From Neurospora tetraspora (lineage: Eukaryota; Ascomycota; Sordariomycetes; Sordariales; Sordariaceae): 64,000 nt of DNA. Under the pieces are notes generated by a model. The model was given only the letters and a program-made list of their open reading frames with translations. It ran no database searches and was not told the origin of the DNA. The stretch is taken from NCBI RefSeq assembly GCF_033439725.1, contig NW_026944384.1, forward strand, positions 2,790,001 through 2,854,000, given 5' to 3'. Within the stretch, counting starts at the first letter, position 1, and each line of letters begins with the position of its first letter. Position numbers and translations under genes: made by a program. Shown here piece by piece: positions 12,451 through 23,578 of this stretch.

Positions 12451-13255
12451 ATGGTCCGCAAGCTCAAGCACGCGGAACAGAAGCTTCTTCGGAAGACCGA
12501 CTTTATCAACTACAAGTCGGACAACAAGCACAGAGATCACGATGTCGCCAGGTGAGCTCATTCACTTGAATTGGTTTTGTGAGAGAATACTCTGCTAACA
12601 GTTAGGTATATAGACGGTACATGATTCAGAAGCCCGAGGACTATGTATGTTAATCCAATCAAGGATGAGGCCCACAGTGACTTTTCATAATGACCATTAC
12701 TGACCCCCTTCTAGCACAAGTACAACAGGATGTGCGGTGTAAGTTTTCATCAGTCATCCTATTTCAAGATTCTCATGACATACTGACATGTTGCTCTATA
12801 GTCCCTCCGCCAACTCGCCCATCGCCTCAGTTTGCTTCCCCCAGACAATGAGGTGAGGCGAAAGCACGAGGAGCTTTTGCTCGACAAGCTTTACGACATG
12901 GGCATTCTTTCGGTATGATGACTCCCAGTATCAAACTTCAACCCGAGCAGTTATTAACGTCCGACAACAGTCCAAGTCCAAGCTGTCGCAGGTGGAGCAC
13001 CAGGTCACAGTCTCGGCCTTTGCCAGGAGGCGACTTCCCGTCGTTATGACCAGACTTCGTATGGCCGAGACCGTACAAGCAGCAACCAAGATGATCGAGC
13101 AAGGCCACGTACGTGTCGGTGTTGAAGAGGTCCGTGATCCTGCTTTCTTGGTGACGAGGAGTATGGAGGACTTTGTCACTTGGTCTGTCGGCAGCAAGAT
13201 CAAGCAGAACATTATGAAGTATCGCGACAAGCTTGACGATTTCGAGCTTCTCTAA
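12451..13255 (+). CDS. imp3: U3 snoRNP protein IMP3
   Basis: Five exons (12451-12551, 12614-12644, 12715-12738, 12802-12912, 12971-13255) give 183 residues, the usual length of IMP3. The start [15 protein letters not shown] is the family signature. It is followed by [19 protein letters not shown], spread over two micro-exons of 31 and 24 bases. An S4 RNA-binding domain follows: [20 protein letters not shown], then [15 protein letters not shown]3 acts in the nucleolus in the SSU processome, where it promotes pairing of U3 snoRNA with pre-rRNA. Every junction is GT-AG and in frame, and intron 1 has a clear GCTAAC branch site. The very small internal exons are unusual but forced by the protein motif. 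Confidence 0.95.
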
Positions 13256-14075
13256 GTGGGAGAGTGCGGCTGCGGACATGTCGGAAATGTTAATGGTTCG
13301 TTGGAGTGGTGGCTGGAAAATGGAACACTGGGAAAGAACATGTTATTGCGTTGTTTGCAAGTTGGCATTGGGTGGAGTGCTCACATGCGAGCAATCTTCT
13401 GTGGCGTTTAGGGTAAAGGCATTCAAAATTTGTGAAAGGATTTCAAGATACCACCATTCAGGTTTCCAGGTCAATAACTCGGAGTTGCGGAGGTGCAGGG
13501 CTCTTTCAGTTGAACTTGCAGTGTCGATGTCTAAAGCCTGGTGAGTCTTCCTTCCGAACTACCACCAGTTATCTGACAATATCACAAGACCTGGGTGCTC
13601 CTGCGTTCTTTCTGTTCAGTTAGGTTCCTCGAAACTGGCAGCACACGGAACAAAACATCCGGCGAGCCTCGCTCCTTCCCTAAAGTACACCATCACAATA
13701 CCGCTCTTTCCGCACTTGTGGGCTCATTTACATCGCTCACGTCTTCATAGATGTCGTCCCTTTGCCTGCTCCTCTTCTTGGCTCTTCGTTCTTCATCTTC
13801 CGCTCCACTCCCTGGAGAGACCTACCAAATGTCTCCATATTCTTAACAACGCATCATCACTCACTTCACCCTCTATCCTAAGCTTCATCCCTATCCTATT
13901 TGGCCTTGGCATCCCTGGTTGTCTATTTTTCCTTACCAGGGCTTCCTAACACCACTCCTATTTCCTAATCTTGATATCAACCACGATAAATTCCCCTTCG
14001 ACACCCCGAGACACCGGGCTCCAATGGAACCAGACCAACACCGTTCTGTATAAGTTCGTTCCCCGGAAAACCACC
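13256..14075. other. Intergenic region before the MFS gene
   Basis: No frame here resembles a protein. The right half (about 13650-14060) is pyrimidine-rich with CTTCATC-type repeats, like a fungal promoter and leader. The frame of the downstream gene is open from 13971, but its first ATG is at 14076. Confidence 0.4.
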
Positions 14076-17000
14076 ATGCCTACCTTCGAAAAGAGCCACA
14101 TTCGAGATGCGAACCCATACTTTGGGCCCATCGATCCGCCACCATACCAACGTGCCCCCTCTCCGGAGATGTCTATCTCTAGTCCCAGGGGTAACAGTGC
14201 CTACCAGGAAGCACTGAGCAACTTCTCGCATTCTCGTTACTCTTCGACGGATCGAGACTCGATTCCCAAGTATGAGCATCTCGACTCGGTGCCAAGTCCC
14301 AATATAACCATCAAGTCAGGCAACATGAGGTTCCTGATTCCTCCGCGGCAACGTATGACAGAAATGATGTATCTTTCTCGAAACTTGCTGACCTTTAAAT
14401 GTACAGATCCTTTCACTCCCACGGACACTACGCCTACGAGTTCTAGAGTCCCACGCAAGGCAAGCTCCCGAGTCACATTCGATCCTTCGCCCCATGATCT
14501 TGAGTCACCACCAGAGTCGTGTCGCGATTACTTCTATGGTGCGACGTACGAGGAAGAACCGCCCAGCCCTTCTTACAATGTCAACGTGCCGCCCGAGCAG
14601 AGCTAGAATCTCTACCCACTCAAAGAATGGATAGAAGTGAGCGAAACCCATGATCCCGCAGGGAGTGATTTTGTCCACCATACACTCCCCGATGGTCAAG
14701 TGTCCCGAGGTTTGTCAGCTACTTCAGATTATCATCATCAGCATGGCCACAGTTCGGAACCAAAAGTTCGAACGGTTACGGAGCTCGCGAAGTCCAACAC
14801 AAACGACCCCACCGAGCGAAGGGGAGTGCCAAAGGTTGTTCCGTCGTCGGATCTGGAGGGAATGCTTGACTTGGCTACTTACATTGCCTCGAGGAATCCG
14901 AGTCCGATGGACAATGCACAAACTCAAGGGATTGTTGCGGGCCATCATCTCGCGGCTACAACACGCCATCATGGGAAAAGCAACGTTTCCAACGTCAGTC
15001 CAGCCCGTCTGGGTTCCCTCCGTCACCATAACTCAACCGACAGCCGAATGAACAGACATTCTGGCCATTCCTTGACCCCAAGTATGCAGCCATACAACGA
15101 CGGCGATGGCTCAAGAGATTTCATGACTAATCAGGCAGTAACGCCTCGCGGGTTCGCAAAACATAGATCAGCATCCGAGCTTGTCGCATACTGGGAGTCA
15201 ATACAAGGTGATAACGATGCCAACAATGCCACGCCCGTGAACCAAGGCTTGCCACAACGACCTAGGGCTGATAGTACGACCGTCTCTCCCAATTTCATGG
15301 GAAGCACGAATCGTACCATTCTCGGTAAAGCACCCGAAGAGAAGCTTTATCCTGTAGCCGAACACATCTCGACGCCATCAGACGATAATTCAGACCCAGC
15401 GGCAACGTCATCAGCCATGGCAAACTTGAACCGCACAAAAGCCTGGCTGCGAGATTTGATCAAGCAACCGCAGCCTTACAAGACGAAGTTCACTGAGCTT
15501 CCGCGTAAGGATTCAATGCATGAGCCTCTACTGGATGACTACGACTCTACGGATCCTCGAGCACTGCTAAGGAAATCCACAGCCGGTGCCTCCATAGACA
15601 TGAAATTCCGGAGTACTGTCAATAACCTGGAGAACCTTCTCAGTGAAGCAATGGAGCTGGCAGCAGCAACAGCCCAGCGAGAAGTTGACCACCAGTGCCC
15701 AGACTATTATGAGCTTGACGAGCTCACGCACCGCGATGTGCCAACACCTCCCGGCGTACACGAGAGCTTTCCCAGCGAGATTGGGTCGATGGTGAATGAG
15801 GTTGGCGACTTTGACTACTGGACCGCTGTAGAAAGCGCCTTGGGAATCCAGCCTAGCAATGACAATAACAGGCGCGAGCCGAAGCATTACCGGTCAGGTC
15901 CAGGAATGCGCAGTAGGAACGTGGCAGTCAAAATTCCGGAGAGAAAATCCAGTTTGATGAAACCCCAGGTTAAATCAAGCTTTTCGACTCTGGGTGGCCC
16001 TCGCTATGAAGACCTAGGCGAAGAACCTCCGGCACAGGACCCGGCTCCAGGGCCAGCTGGTCTAAGGACTAAGCAGTCATCAAGATCGGTAATCCCAGCT
16101 AGTCCACCCACCAGTACTGACTCACCGCCAATGTCTGGGTGTCTGCCAAGGGTTGCCTCGAGACTCAGAAGCTACCGCAGCTTTGGCGCGATACGGCCTC
16201 TACGCCGTGTCAGTTCGCTGCGACCGCAGGCTGATGGTGCTATGGATACCCCTGGCGACGAAAGTGATTCTACAATCGTTCGTGCATCACTCAAACACGG
16301 AGTTCCGGTTTCAGGTTAGTAGATACCTGGTGTAGGAAAAATTCATGGATGATATACTGACTAGTTTCAAGGGCTCGATGGGCCAGCCACATCAACTTGG
16401 AATCGTTCACAGCAATCCCAAGCTGCCTCATGGACTTACGGTGATGATTCAAGGGGTCTGGGGGAAGGAGAATCAAGGGACACGCCAGATACTCGGATTG
16501 ATCTGCGTGGAAGGTCTCATGTCAGCCTCCGTGGCTATCAGGGGTTTAGCCTGGCACGAGCGTACCGTCGACAACCAGTAGCCCGAGACTGGTCTACTGC
16601 CCGTAAAAGGTTCGTTGCCGGAGTCGCATGTCTGAGCACTGCGTTCATCGGTATGGTTATCGGCATCTATGCTGGTCTTGTCCCGTCCATCCAGTACTGG
16701 ATAGCTGATCTCAATCACTATGCTATCCTGGGTAATGTCTTCTTCTACTTGGGCTTGGCCGTTCCCACCTTTTTCTTCTGGCCTTTACCGTTATTGCACG
16801 GCCGGAAACCGTACATCCTGTCAAGTTTGATACTAGCGATGCCTTTATTGTTCCCCCAGGCTATTGCCGTCAGCACATGGCGGTCACCATATGTGAGCAC
16901 TTGGAGATGGGCTCTTCTAGGCTCACGCGGGTTCATGGGGCTCACTCTTGGGTTTGCGAGTATGAACTTCCACTCCATGCTGACGGATTTGTTTGGAGCC

Positions 17001-18857
17001 TCGCTCATGAGCGGCAATCCACATCAGGAGGTAGTCGACAAGTTCGACGTACGCAGACACGGAGGCGGCATGGGCGTTTGGCTGGGACTGTGGACGTGGT
17101 GCTTTACTGGCTCCATTGGCATCGGATTCCTGATCGGAGCAGCGATCATCAACAATCTCAACCCATCATGGGGCTTCTACGTCAGCATCATGATGATAGC
17201 TGTCGTGCTTCTTCTAAATGTTATTTGCCCGGAAGTCCGACGCTCTCCTTTCAGACGATCTGTGGCGGAGGTCAAGGACGGTAAACAGGTGTCACGGAGA
17301 GTTGCTCGTGGAGAGGTCATGATGCACCGGGTGAAAGATGGTCCGACCTGGTGGTGGCAGGAAGTCTAGCACGGTATTCTGCTATCACTGGAGATGCTTC
17401 GACAACCTGGATTTATGGTCATGGCCGTATATGTGGGATGGATCTACGCGCAGGTGATTCTCATTATCTGTCTGCTTGGCTCGCTTACGTCCAAGGATTA
17501 CAGGCTCAGGTCGCCTTTGGTTGGCCTTTGTGTTGCGTTGATCTCAATTGGCGCACTGGTTTCAATACCTTTCCAGAAGGCGAACATATTCTCCCGCCAC
17601 AGGAACTACCCTCAGCTGTCTAACATGGACACTCTTCTCGACAAGAAGTTCACCTGGACGTCACATCTTCTTCGCCGCGCCATATTTCTCACCCTTTTGC
17701 CTGTTCTAGGCATGGCATACACGGTGTCTTCAGCTGGAGGCCACATACCGGTACCTGTTCCTGTCCTTTTTGCTACTCTGATAGGCACCATATCCGCCCT
17801 GGCAGTAGCCGAATGTAATGGACTCATCATGGAGAATTTCGACTGTTCGGACCTACTCCCGGGTATGATTGGCCGTCCCAGAGGCTATTCGAACAAGCAA
17901 CCCAAGCGCACGAACTACTCATCACACCCGCGGATAGCTGCTGGGTTTGCTGTCTGCCATACCTTTGGCTTCCTTCTTGCGGCATTAGCGACCGCTGTAG
18001 CCGGAACAGCACAGCGAAACCTAGGTCAGCGGGAGGCAACCGGTATTGTAGCTGGTGTGCTGTTTCTACTGACTGTCCTTGTGCTTGCAGTCCTTGTTCG
18101 CTTCAAGGCAGTTGAAATCATTCCAAGCTCCAAGACGGTCGAGATGGAGAAGTGGCAGAAGATTCGTCGGGAAAGCATTCGCAAATCCATCATTGAGATC
18201 AAGGCTGGGAGGCCCCTTCCAGTGACAATGACGGATGAGGAGATTTGGCGCCCTCACCTTCCAGGAAACCCATCCAGCCAATTCCGAAGAGTCAACATAC
18301 TGGAGTTGGGTGCAATGACGAGATGGACCGAGATCCGGAAGAAGAACAAGCTGATTGACGAATCGGCCGCACATCTGAACCGGGCAGCGCTTGAGTCTGC
18401 GCGTATGGCTGTTGAGGATGCCACTGGAATTGGAGCAAGGACTACAAACATTATCCGAAAAGTCAGCAGTCGCAGGGGAAGGAGAAAGCAGGGTCAACCC
18501 CAACGCACGATGTACAAGCACCGAGGTGTGCCATTTCAGCCGGAAGAAGCAGGCCCAAGTCGTGGTGATACAGCGTCACCAAACAGGTTTGGTCTTTATC
18601 GGTTTGATGCTGAACCAACGAGGGCTGGTAAGCAAACACCTACTCTTACAGTGCCTCGTGAATCGGATGGTTTCTCCTTCAAAGCACATTCTGACCTAGA
18701 CACCGGGAGTGTGCTTGAGCGTCCTGTTCCTGAAGAGGATGAGGACATGGATGACTTTGTCACTTCTTCGGAAGAGGATGGGAACGACAGAATTGAGTTG
18801 GAGGAATTGGGACCCTTGGAGGGCCCCCCAAGCGGGCATGCAAGGAAGAAGGTTTGA
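14076..18857 (+). CDS. Giant MFS transporter with two in-frame TAG codons
   Basis: One reading frame runs from an ATG in excellent context (CCACCATGC, 14076) to TGA at 18855-18857, with one intron (16315-16371, GTTAGT donor, CAAG acceptor). It is interrupted only by TAG at 14604-14606 and TAG at 17367-17369. Counting both as residues, the protein has about 1574 amino acids. Residues 1 to about 835 are a hydrophilic Ser/Pro-rich extension. About twelve membrane segments follow, beginning near FVAGVACLSTAFIGMV and ending near GVLFLLTVLVLAVLVRF, then a hydrophilic tail. The motif GMGVWLGLWTWCF is in segment 5. The second TAG lies in the central loop between segments 6 and 7, with family-like sequence on both sides (GPTWWWQEV before, HGILLSLEMLRQPGF after). 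Fungal relatives are usually annotated as MFS drug or polyamine transporters; the substrate is unknown. Either this is a transcript recoded by A-to-I editing or a recently inactivated gene. Confidence 0.8.
14604..14606 (+). other. In-frame TAG 1, candidate A-to-I recoding site
   Basis: After codon 176 the frame reads CAG AGC TAG AAT CTC and then stays open for more than 560 codons, with no ATG directly after the stop. The central A (14605) lies in a TAG triplet. It also falls in the seven-base loop of a small possible hairpin, AGAG (14599-14602) with CTCT (14610-14613). Editing would give TGG, tryptophan. Confidence 0.5.
17367..17369 (+). other. In-frame TAG 2, candidate A-to-I recoding site
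   Basis: The codons read GAA GTC TAG CAC GGT ATT, in the loop between membrane segments 6 and 7 of the transporter. The only frame-compatible introns ending here would be 39 or 54 bases with poor donors and would delete family sequence. The A at 17368 is in the possible loop of a weak hairpin, CAGGAA (17358-17363) with TTCTG (17377-17381). Editing would give tryptophan. Confidence 0.55.
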
Positions 18858-19441
18858 ACGTTGTTGGTTCGGTCAGGCCGGGGGTTTGAGTTTGATCGGG
18901 TAGGCCGGTTGCAAACATTCCTTTATCGCTCTCGAATACGAAAATCCTAAGAGTTATCCTATAGAACACTATTTTTCTGGAAATCGCAATATTGAACGAA
19001 CTTCTTTTCGGATGATCAAACACTAGAGTTCGGATGGACATCAGATGGGTGCTCCACTTTTCAGGGGATCATGGGTTGGTTTGTTTACTTGTTTCCGTAT
19101 GAGGTTAGTATCCGGCTTCCGTCCCGAGAATGTGGGGAAGGAGCGGGGTTGGTGAGGACCTCAATAACATCCCGCGCTTCCCTCCCTCCGTGATCTGCGT
19201 TTGCTATCATTGGCGGTGAGAAAGTGAGACACCCATGAGGCTTCCCCTGAATGATAAGAATTAAAATCCCAGAGCCTCGTGTCTTTTCCCTCCTCAGTGT
19301 TACTCTCCGTCGTGAGAACTTACGTACCTTGCATACCTATAAATCACAGAAGATTCCCGGCGGCGCGGTGCCTACGTATAGTGTATCGACTCACCTCTCA
19401 CTACTCACATCACAAACATCACCAACAACCAACTCATCAAG
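18858..19441. promoter_or_regulatory. Intergenic region with TATA-like box
   Basis: This holds the 3' end of the MFS gene and the promoter of the phosphatase gene. A TATAAAT element at 19338-19344 lies about 100 bases before the ATG at 19442 and is a reasonable TATA box. The leader is rich in CA and CAT. No gene is seen. Confidence 0.4.
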
Positions 19442-20341
19442 ATGGCCCTCCCAACCCTCTCCAAAGCCGATCTCATCGCCCTCTCCGAAACAGACGTAAC
19501 AAAACCCATCCCCAAAGAATCCATCTTCGCCGCCCTCGCCTCGCCGCCCTTCCTCTACATCCCCGGCACTTTCAACACCCGCGACCTCGGTCTCCTCCCC
19601 CTCACCAATTCTCCCAACCCCCAAAAAGGCCGCAAAGTCGGAATCCGCCCAGGCCTCATCTACCGCTCAGGCGGCTTCTTCCCCAACGGCGGCTTCAACG
19701 ACGCCGCCAAGACGCAACTGGCCACCCAACTCGGCATCAAAAAGATCTTCGACATCCGCTCCGTAAGGGAACACAGTCATGCTCCCGACCCGGAGATTGC
19801 GGGGGTACAAAACTTTTGGATCGGCGGCGCGGAAGCCACGGCGGAGCGCGAGGCGACTGTTAATCTGGCTGATTTCCTCGAGGGCAAAGGGGAAAGGGGG
19901 TATGTGAAGATGTATATGGATGTTTTGGGGGGGTATAAGGAGGTTATTGGTGCTTTGTTGCGCAGTTTATTGGATGCTCCGAAAGAGCCGATATTATTCC
20001 ACTGCACGGCGGGGAGGGATCGGACGGGTGTGGTTGCTGGACTACTACTTAGTTTGGCGGGGGTGAGTGAGGAGGATGTGGAGATGGATTGGATGTTGAG
20101 TCGGATTGGGACGGAGATGGCGAGGGCGCAACTTTTGGGGATCGCGATGAAGGGGGCTGGGGTGAAGAGTGTGGAGGAGCCGGGGTTTGGGAATCTGGTG
20201 TCTTTGCGGAGGGAGTGTTGGGGGGCTTTTGTGAGGGAGGTTAAGAGGGTTTATGGAGGGTGGGAGGGCTATGTGAGGGGGGAGTTGGGGATGAGTGAGG
20301 GGGAGGTGGAGAGGATTGGGAGGGTTTTGAGGGGGGAGTAA
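19442..20341 (+). CDS. Tyrosine/serine phosphatase family protein (Y_phosphatase3 type)
   Basis: A single-exon protein of 299 residues. The catalytic P-loop HCTAGRDRTGV is present, with the nucleophile Cys188 and the Arg of the HCX5R motif. Upstream are the family elements TFNTRDLG (about residue 43), RPGLIYRSG (about residue 69) and KKIFDIRS (about residue 100). This is the compact fungal and bacterial family related to LipA-type and dual-specificity phosphatases; the substrate may be a phosphoprotein or a phosphoinositide. The ATG follows an AACTCATCAAGATGG context after a CA-rich leader. Base use is odd: the first 350 bases of the coding strand are C-rich at third positions, while the last 450 are very G-rich (GGG, GAG). 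The protein remains family-like across the change. Confidence 0.88.
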   Translation: MALPTLSKADLIALSETDVTKPIPKESIFAALASPPFLYIPGTFNTRDLGLLPLTNSPNPQKGRKVGIRPGLIYRSGGFFPNGGFNDAAKTQLATQLGIKKIFDIRSVREHSHAPDPEIAGVQNFWIGGAEATAEREATVNLADFLEGKGERGYVKMYMDVLGGYKEVIGALLRSLLDAPKEPILFHCTAGRDRTGVVAGLLLSLAGVSEEDVEMDWMLSRIGTEMARAQLLGIAMKGAGVKSVEEPGFGNLVSLRRECWGAFVREVKRVYGGWEGYVRGELGMSEGEVERIGRVLRGE

Positions 20342-22365
20342 GGTGTGTAGGTATTCCTAGGTGAAGGTGAGGTGTAGGCGCAAGCGAGATGTAGGTACGA
20401 GTGAGGTGCAGTTACAGATGTGGGTTTGGGCGTATGGGAAAGGATTGAAGCATTGAAGCGCCGAAGTATTTAGAGGGCATGGATTTTGATGCGTTGGTCT
20501 TTGATGTAGGTACCGCGCAACTGACAGTTGGACATTGCATTGGCGCGACAGGAGAGAACAGAAAGTAATGTATAGAGGTAATTGATGGAACACCGGGGCA
20601 AGCAATACTCCCCGATTCAAGCCCAAGACCTGAGGGAAGTGTCAAACCTAAATTTAGCACTTTCCCTCCGTCATCCCATCTTGGTTCATCCGGAGCCAAC
20701 TCCGCGGTGTTCATCCCATCTCTCCTTCTTTCTTCTCACATACCACTCTATCTTCACTGCCACCGTCACCTCACCACAATTTCACCTTAACTTCATCTCG
20801 TCCTTCAAAGTGACATCACCCTCGATTTGAGCCCAAACAGGTTTAACTCTCCCAGTAATCCCCCGCTATTGGCCACAGCGCTTACAACGTGCACACCCCT
20901 GTTGGACCCTGAATTCCCTGAAAGAGGGGGCTTGGCTTCGCTTGGTTATAGGGCAACCAATGGACTCAGGCGGGATGACGCCACTGACGTTAGCGTGCAA
21001 CGTGGGATGCGTGTGGGAAATGGGATGGATTGTTGGAACTTGGACCCCTACCCACAACTTTCAACGTCTGTCTTTGAACTGCGCGATAATGGATGTGGGA
21101 CGGGGCACCTGTCAGGACTCGGCACCGACCCCTGACCGACGGGCCCGTACCACATAGCACTTACCCCGCATATAGCCCTCTAGAAGGAAGGCATCAATAT
21201 ATATATAGAAGGAGCCTACGAAGACAGGAAGGAAGAGGTTATTCAGAATGGAAGGCAGCCAGGCACACAAGGAAGTCAAGTACCTAGTAAGGCCTGACAG
21301 GAAGGATAGTTGGGGACGGATTCCCATATATTTAAGACTGGCCGCCCCAAGCTTCTAGAGGTTCTAATTTTCCTCCTCATCTTCATCTTCTTCTACCAAT
21401 CAATTCAATTGACACAAGCCTTTTCCCTGACAGCACCTATAGCTTCTGCATGGCATGTCAAACGGACAGGCGCAGGTGCAAGCGCAGGTCAGTTCAGTAC
21501 AGGTGCAGGTGCAGGTTTAAGGGCCCTGACGAACGTCAAGGGTCCATCCACACCACGACCACGCCTTCAAGAAACATGCTTGATAGGCTCAAGATAGGAT
21601 GCTAGAGATGCTAGGCACGAAAAGCCAAGTCGGCTATGGCCTCCTCTAAGTCCGTTAAATTGGAGACCACACCAACTCCTTCATTGCTTTTGATGTCATT
21701 CTCACGGCATGTCGGCCAAGCCAAGAGGGAAGCCAAGGGAAAGGCAAGTGTGGCCAAGGAATGTCAGGTGTGGCTGGTGACGTTGGCTCGTTGGGTATTG
21801 GGTATTGGATATCACTTCGTGCAGTGGTATCCGTTGGTTGAACTGCCTTTCGTCGTCATATCATGATGTGTGGCTACGTAGGAGGTGTGCAAGAAATGTG
21901 TGGCTACGTATGCCGAAGTGGGTGAGCAAAGACGAAAAATGCTGTGTAACAGCGGGACGACAATCAACGAAAAAGAAGAACCGGATGGCGCTCGACGGGC
22001 AGACGGGATCTTCGAGAACCTCATGACCACCACAGAAGGGGATGACGTCCGATTTGACAACCAAACCAAAAGTGACCAACTTCGGACCCAAATCATCAGG
22101 TATATAACTCCCCGTCTTGCTTGACTCTTTCCACATCTAGTTTCATTCCATCAGCATCAGCATCATCAAAGCAAGCTAGCTTTACACATTCAAATCAAGC
22201 TATACCCAAGACTTCAAACCGAACAACAAGAGTCAACACTCAACCACTACTCCCATCTACAAATCAAAGTAACAAGAGTCAACACTCAACCACTACTTCA
22301 TCAACAACCCCAAACCAAAACCAGAACCAAAACCACAACAACACCAACCAAATAACACAATCAAA
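20342..22365. promoter_or_regulatory. Long intergenic region with TATA box near its right end
   Basis: No gene can be supported in these 2 kb. The stretch has small imperfect repeats: CAGGTGCAGGTGCAGG-like motifs near 21465-21520, and TGTGGCTACGTA twice, near 21872 and 21899. TATATAA at 22101-22107 is a good TATA box, lying about 260 bases before the ATG at 22366. The intervening leader is very rich in CA and AAC. Confidence 0.4.
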
Positions 22366-22827
22366 ATGTTCGGCCGCCGTCGCGCCCACGCCCCAGTAAC
22401 CACCACAGTCGGTCCCACCCACGGCACGCACACAACCCACACAACCCGTTCCACCCGCCCCATGTCCATGGGCTCCAGCTTATTCGGCCGTCGTCGCCAT
22501 CACACTCCCATGACCACCACCACTCCCCACACAACCCACCACACAACCCCCATGACCACCACCCACACTACCGGTCGTCGCCGGGGCTACGGCGGCTACG
22601 GACGGCGCAAGAAGCACGGACACGGCATGGCCGCCCCCGCTGCCGCCGCCATGGGCACCACAGCCGCTGTGCATCACCATCAAAAGCGCAAGACGAGTAT
22701 CGGTGATAAGATCAGTGGAGCGCTGATGAAGATTAAGGGGAGCATTACGGGACGGCCGGGACAGAAGGCTGCGGGGACGAGGAGGATGCGGGGGACGGAT
22801 GGACGGGGGCGGAGGAGACACTACTAG
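22366..22827 (+). CDS. Small very basic conserved fungal protein
   Basis: A single-exon protein of 153 residues, rich in Thr, His, Arg and Gly. The first two thirds are low-complexity: FGRRR occurs twice, THTTHTT-like runs recur, and GRRRGYGGYGRRKK follows. The last 45 residues form the part that looks conserved in filamentous fungi: TSIGDKISGALMKIKGSIT, then RPGQKAAGTRRMRGTDGRG. I know of no function for this tail. The amphipathic helix around DKISGALMKIKGSI, followed by a basic segment, could bind nucleic acid or membranes; that is inference. A strong TATA box and a long CA-rich leader suggest high or inducible expression. The ATG at 22366 has an A at -3 (TCAAAATG). Confidence 0.75.
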   Translation: MFGRRRAHAPVTTTVGPTHGTHTTHTTRSTRPMSMGSSLFGRRRHHTPMTTTTPHTTHHTTPMTTTHTTGRRRGYGGYGRRKKHGHGMAAPAAAAMGTTAAVHHHQKRKTSIGDKISGALMKIKGSITGRPGQKAAGTRRMRGTDGRGRRRHY

Positions 22828-23578
22828 GGGGAAACGGTGTTGAGTGGAGAAGGGGTGTAAGATTATTTGTACTGCTTATTCGGCCATGTTTATTTGTTTG
22901 TTTCCTTTCTGTTCTTTGTGTCGATGGATAGGTTAAGCGATGTAGAGTTGGATGTACCTCTAGGCAAGATACCCCAATGCACACATAAAGCTCACATAAT
23001 GTATGGTTATGGACGATGGATTGTGAGGTTAGAGATGCGCAAGATATGAGTTATTGCCAACGAAATCAAGACACTGCACTCCTTAATCAATATCACTCTC
23101 ACCAAATGTGGTTGCTACCATGGATGTTTATTATGTATTAGAGTGGATGGTTCTTATGCTAAGTTTAAGTGACCAAACTAAGTGTATAATAAAGTGAGGC
23201 TGTAGGTATGTGAATCAACCAGAGAAACCGAAAAAGACTTCACACGAACGATATAGGAAATGTAGATCGCAGTGCAGTCTATGTGCTTTTTGAAACAAAA
23301 ACGCCAATGTCCCAATTCCTTGCTTCCAACCTAGGTACTCCGACAAACTAGTAACCCAGTTAATGACCATTAAACCATTCCTAAGTTGAAGAAAAAGACG
23401 ACCGCAACCACCATGCCGGGGGAATAGTCATCTGAAAAAGAAAATTCTAGAACCGCGAAACCGAAAAGAAAATGACCGAGCTGAACCGTGGGTATCATAC
23501 AACATCCAAACAAAAAACGTAAGATCGTGGCATCAAAGGACGTAATCCTCGTAATCATAACCATGAGGCCTCATCGTC
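22828..23578. other. Convergent 3' regions, no gene seen
   Basis: AT-richer sequence between a plus-strand and a minus-strand gene. It holds no credible frame and is read as two 3' UTRs. Confidence 0.45.
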
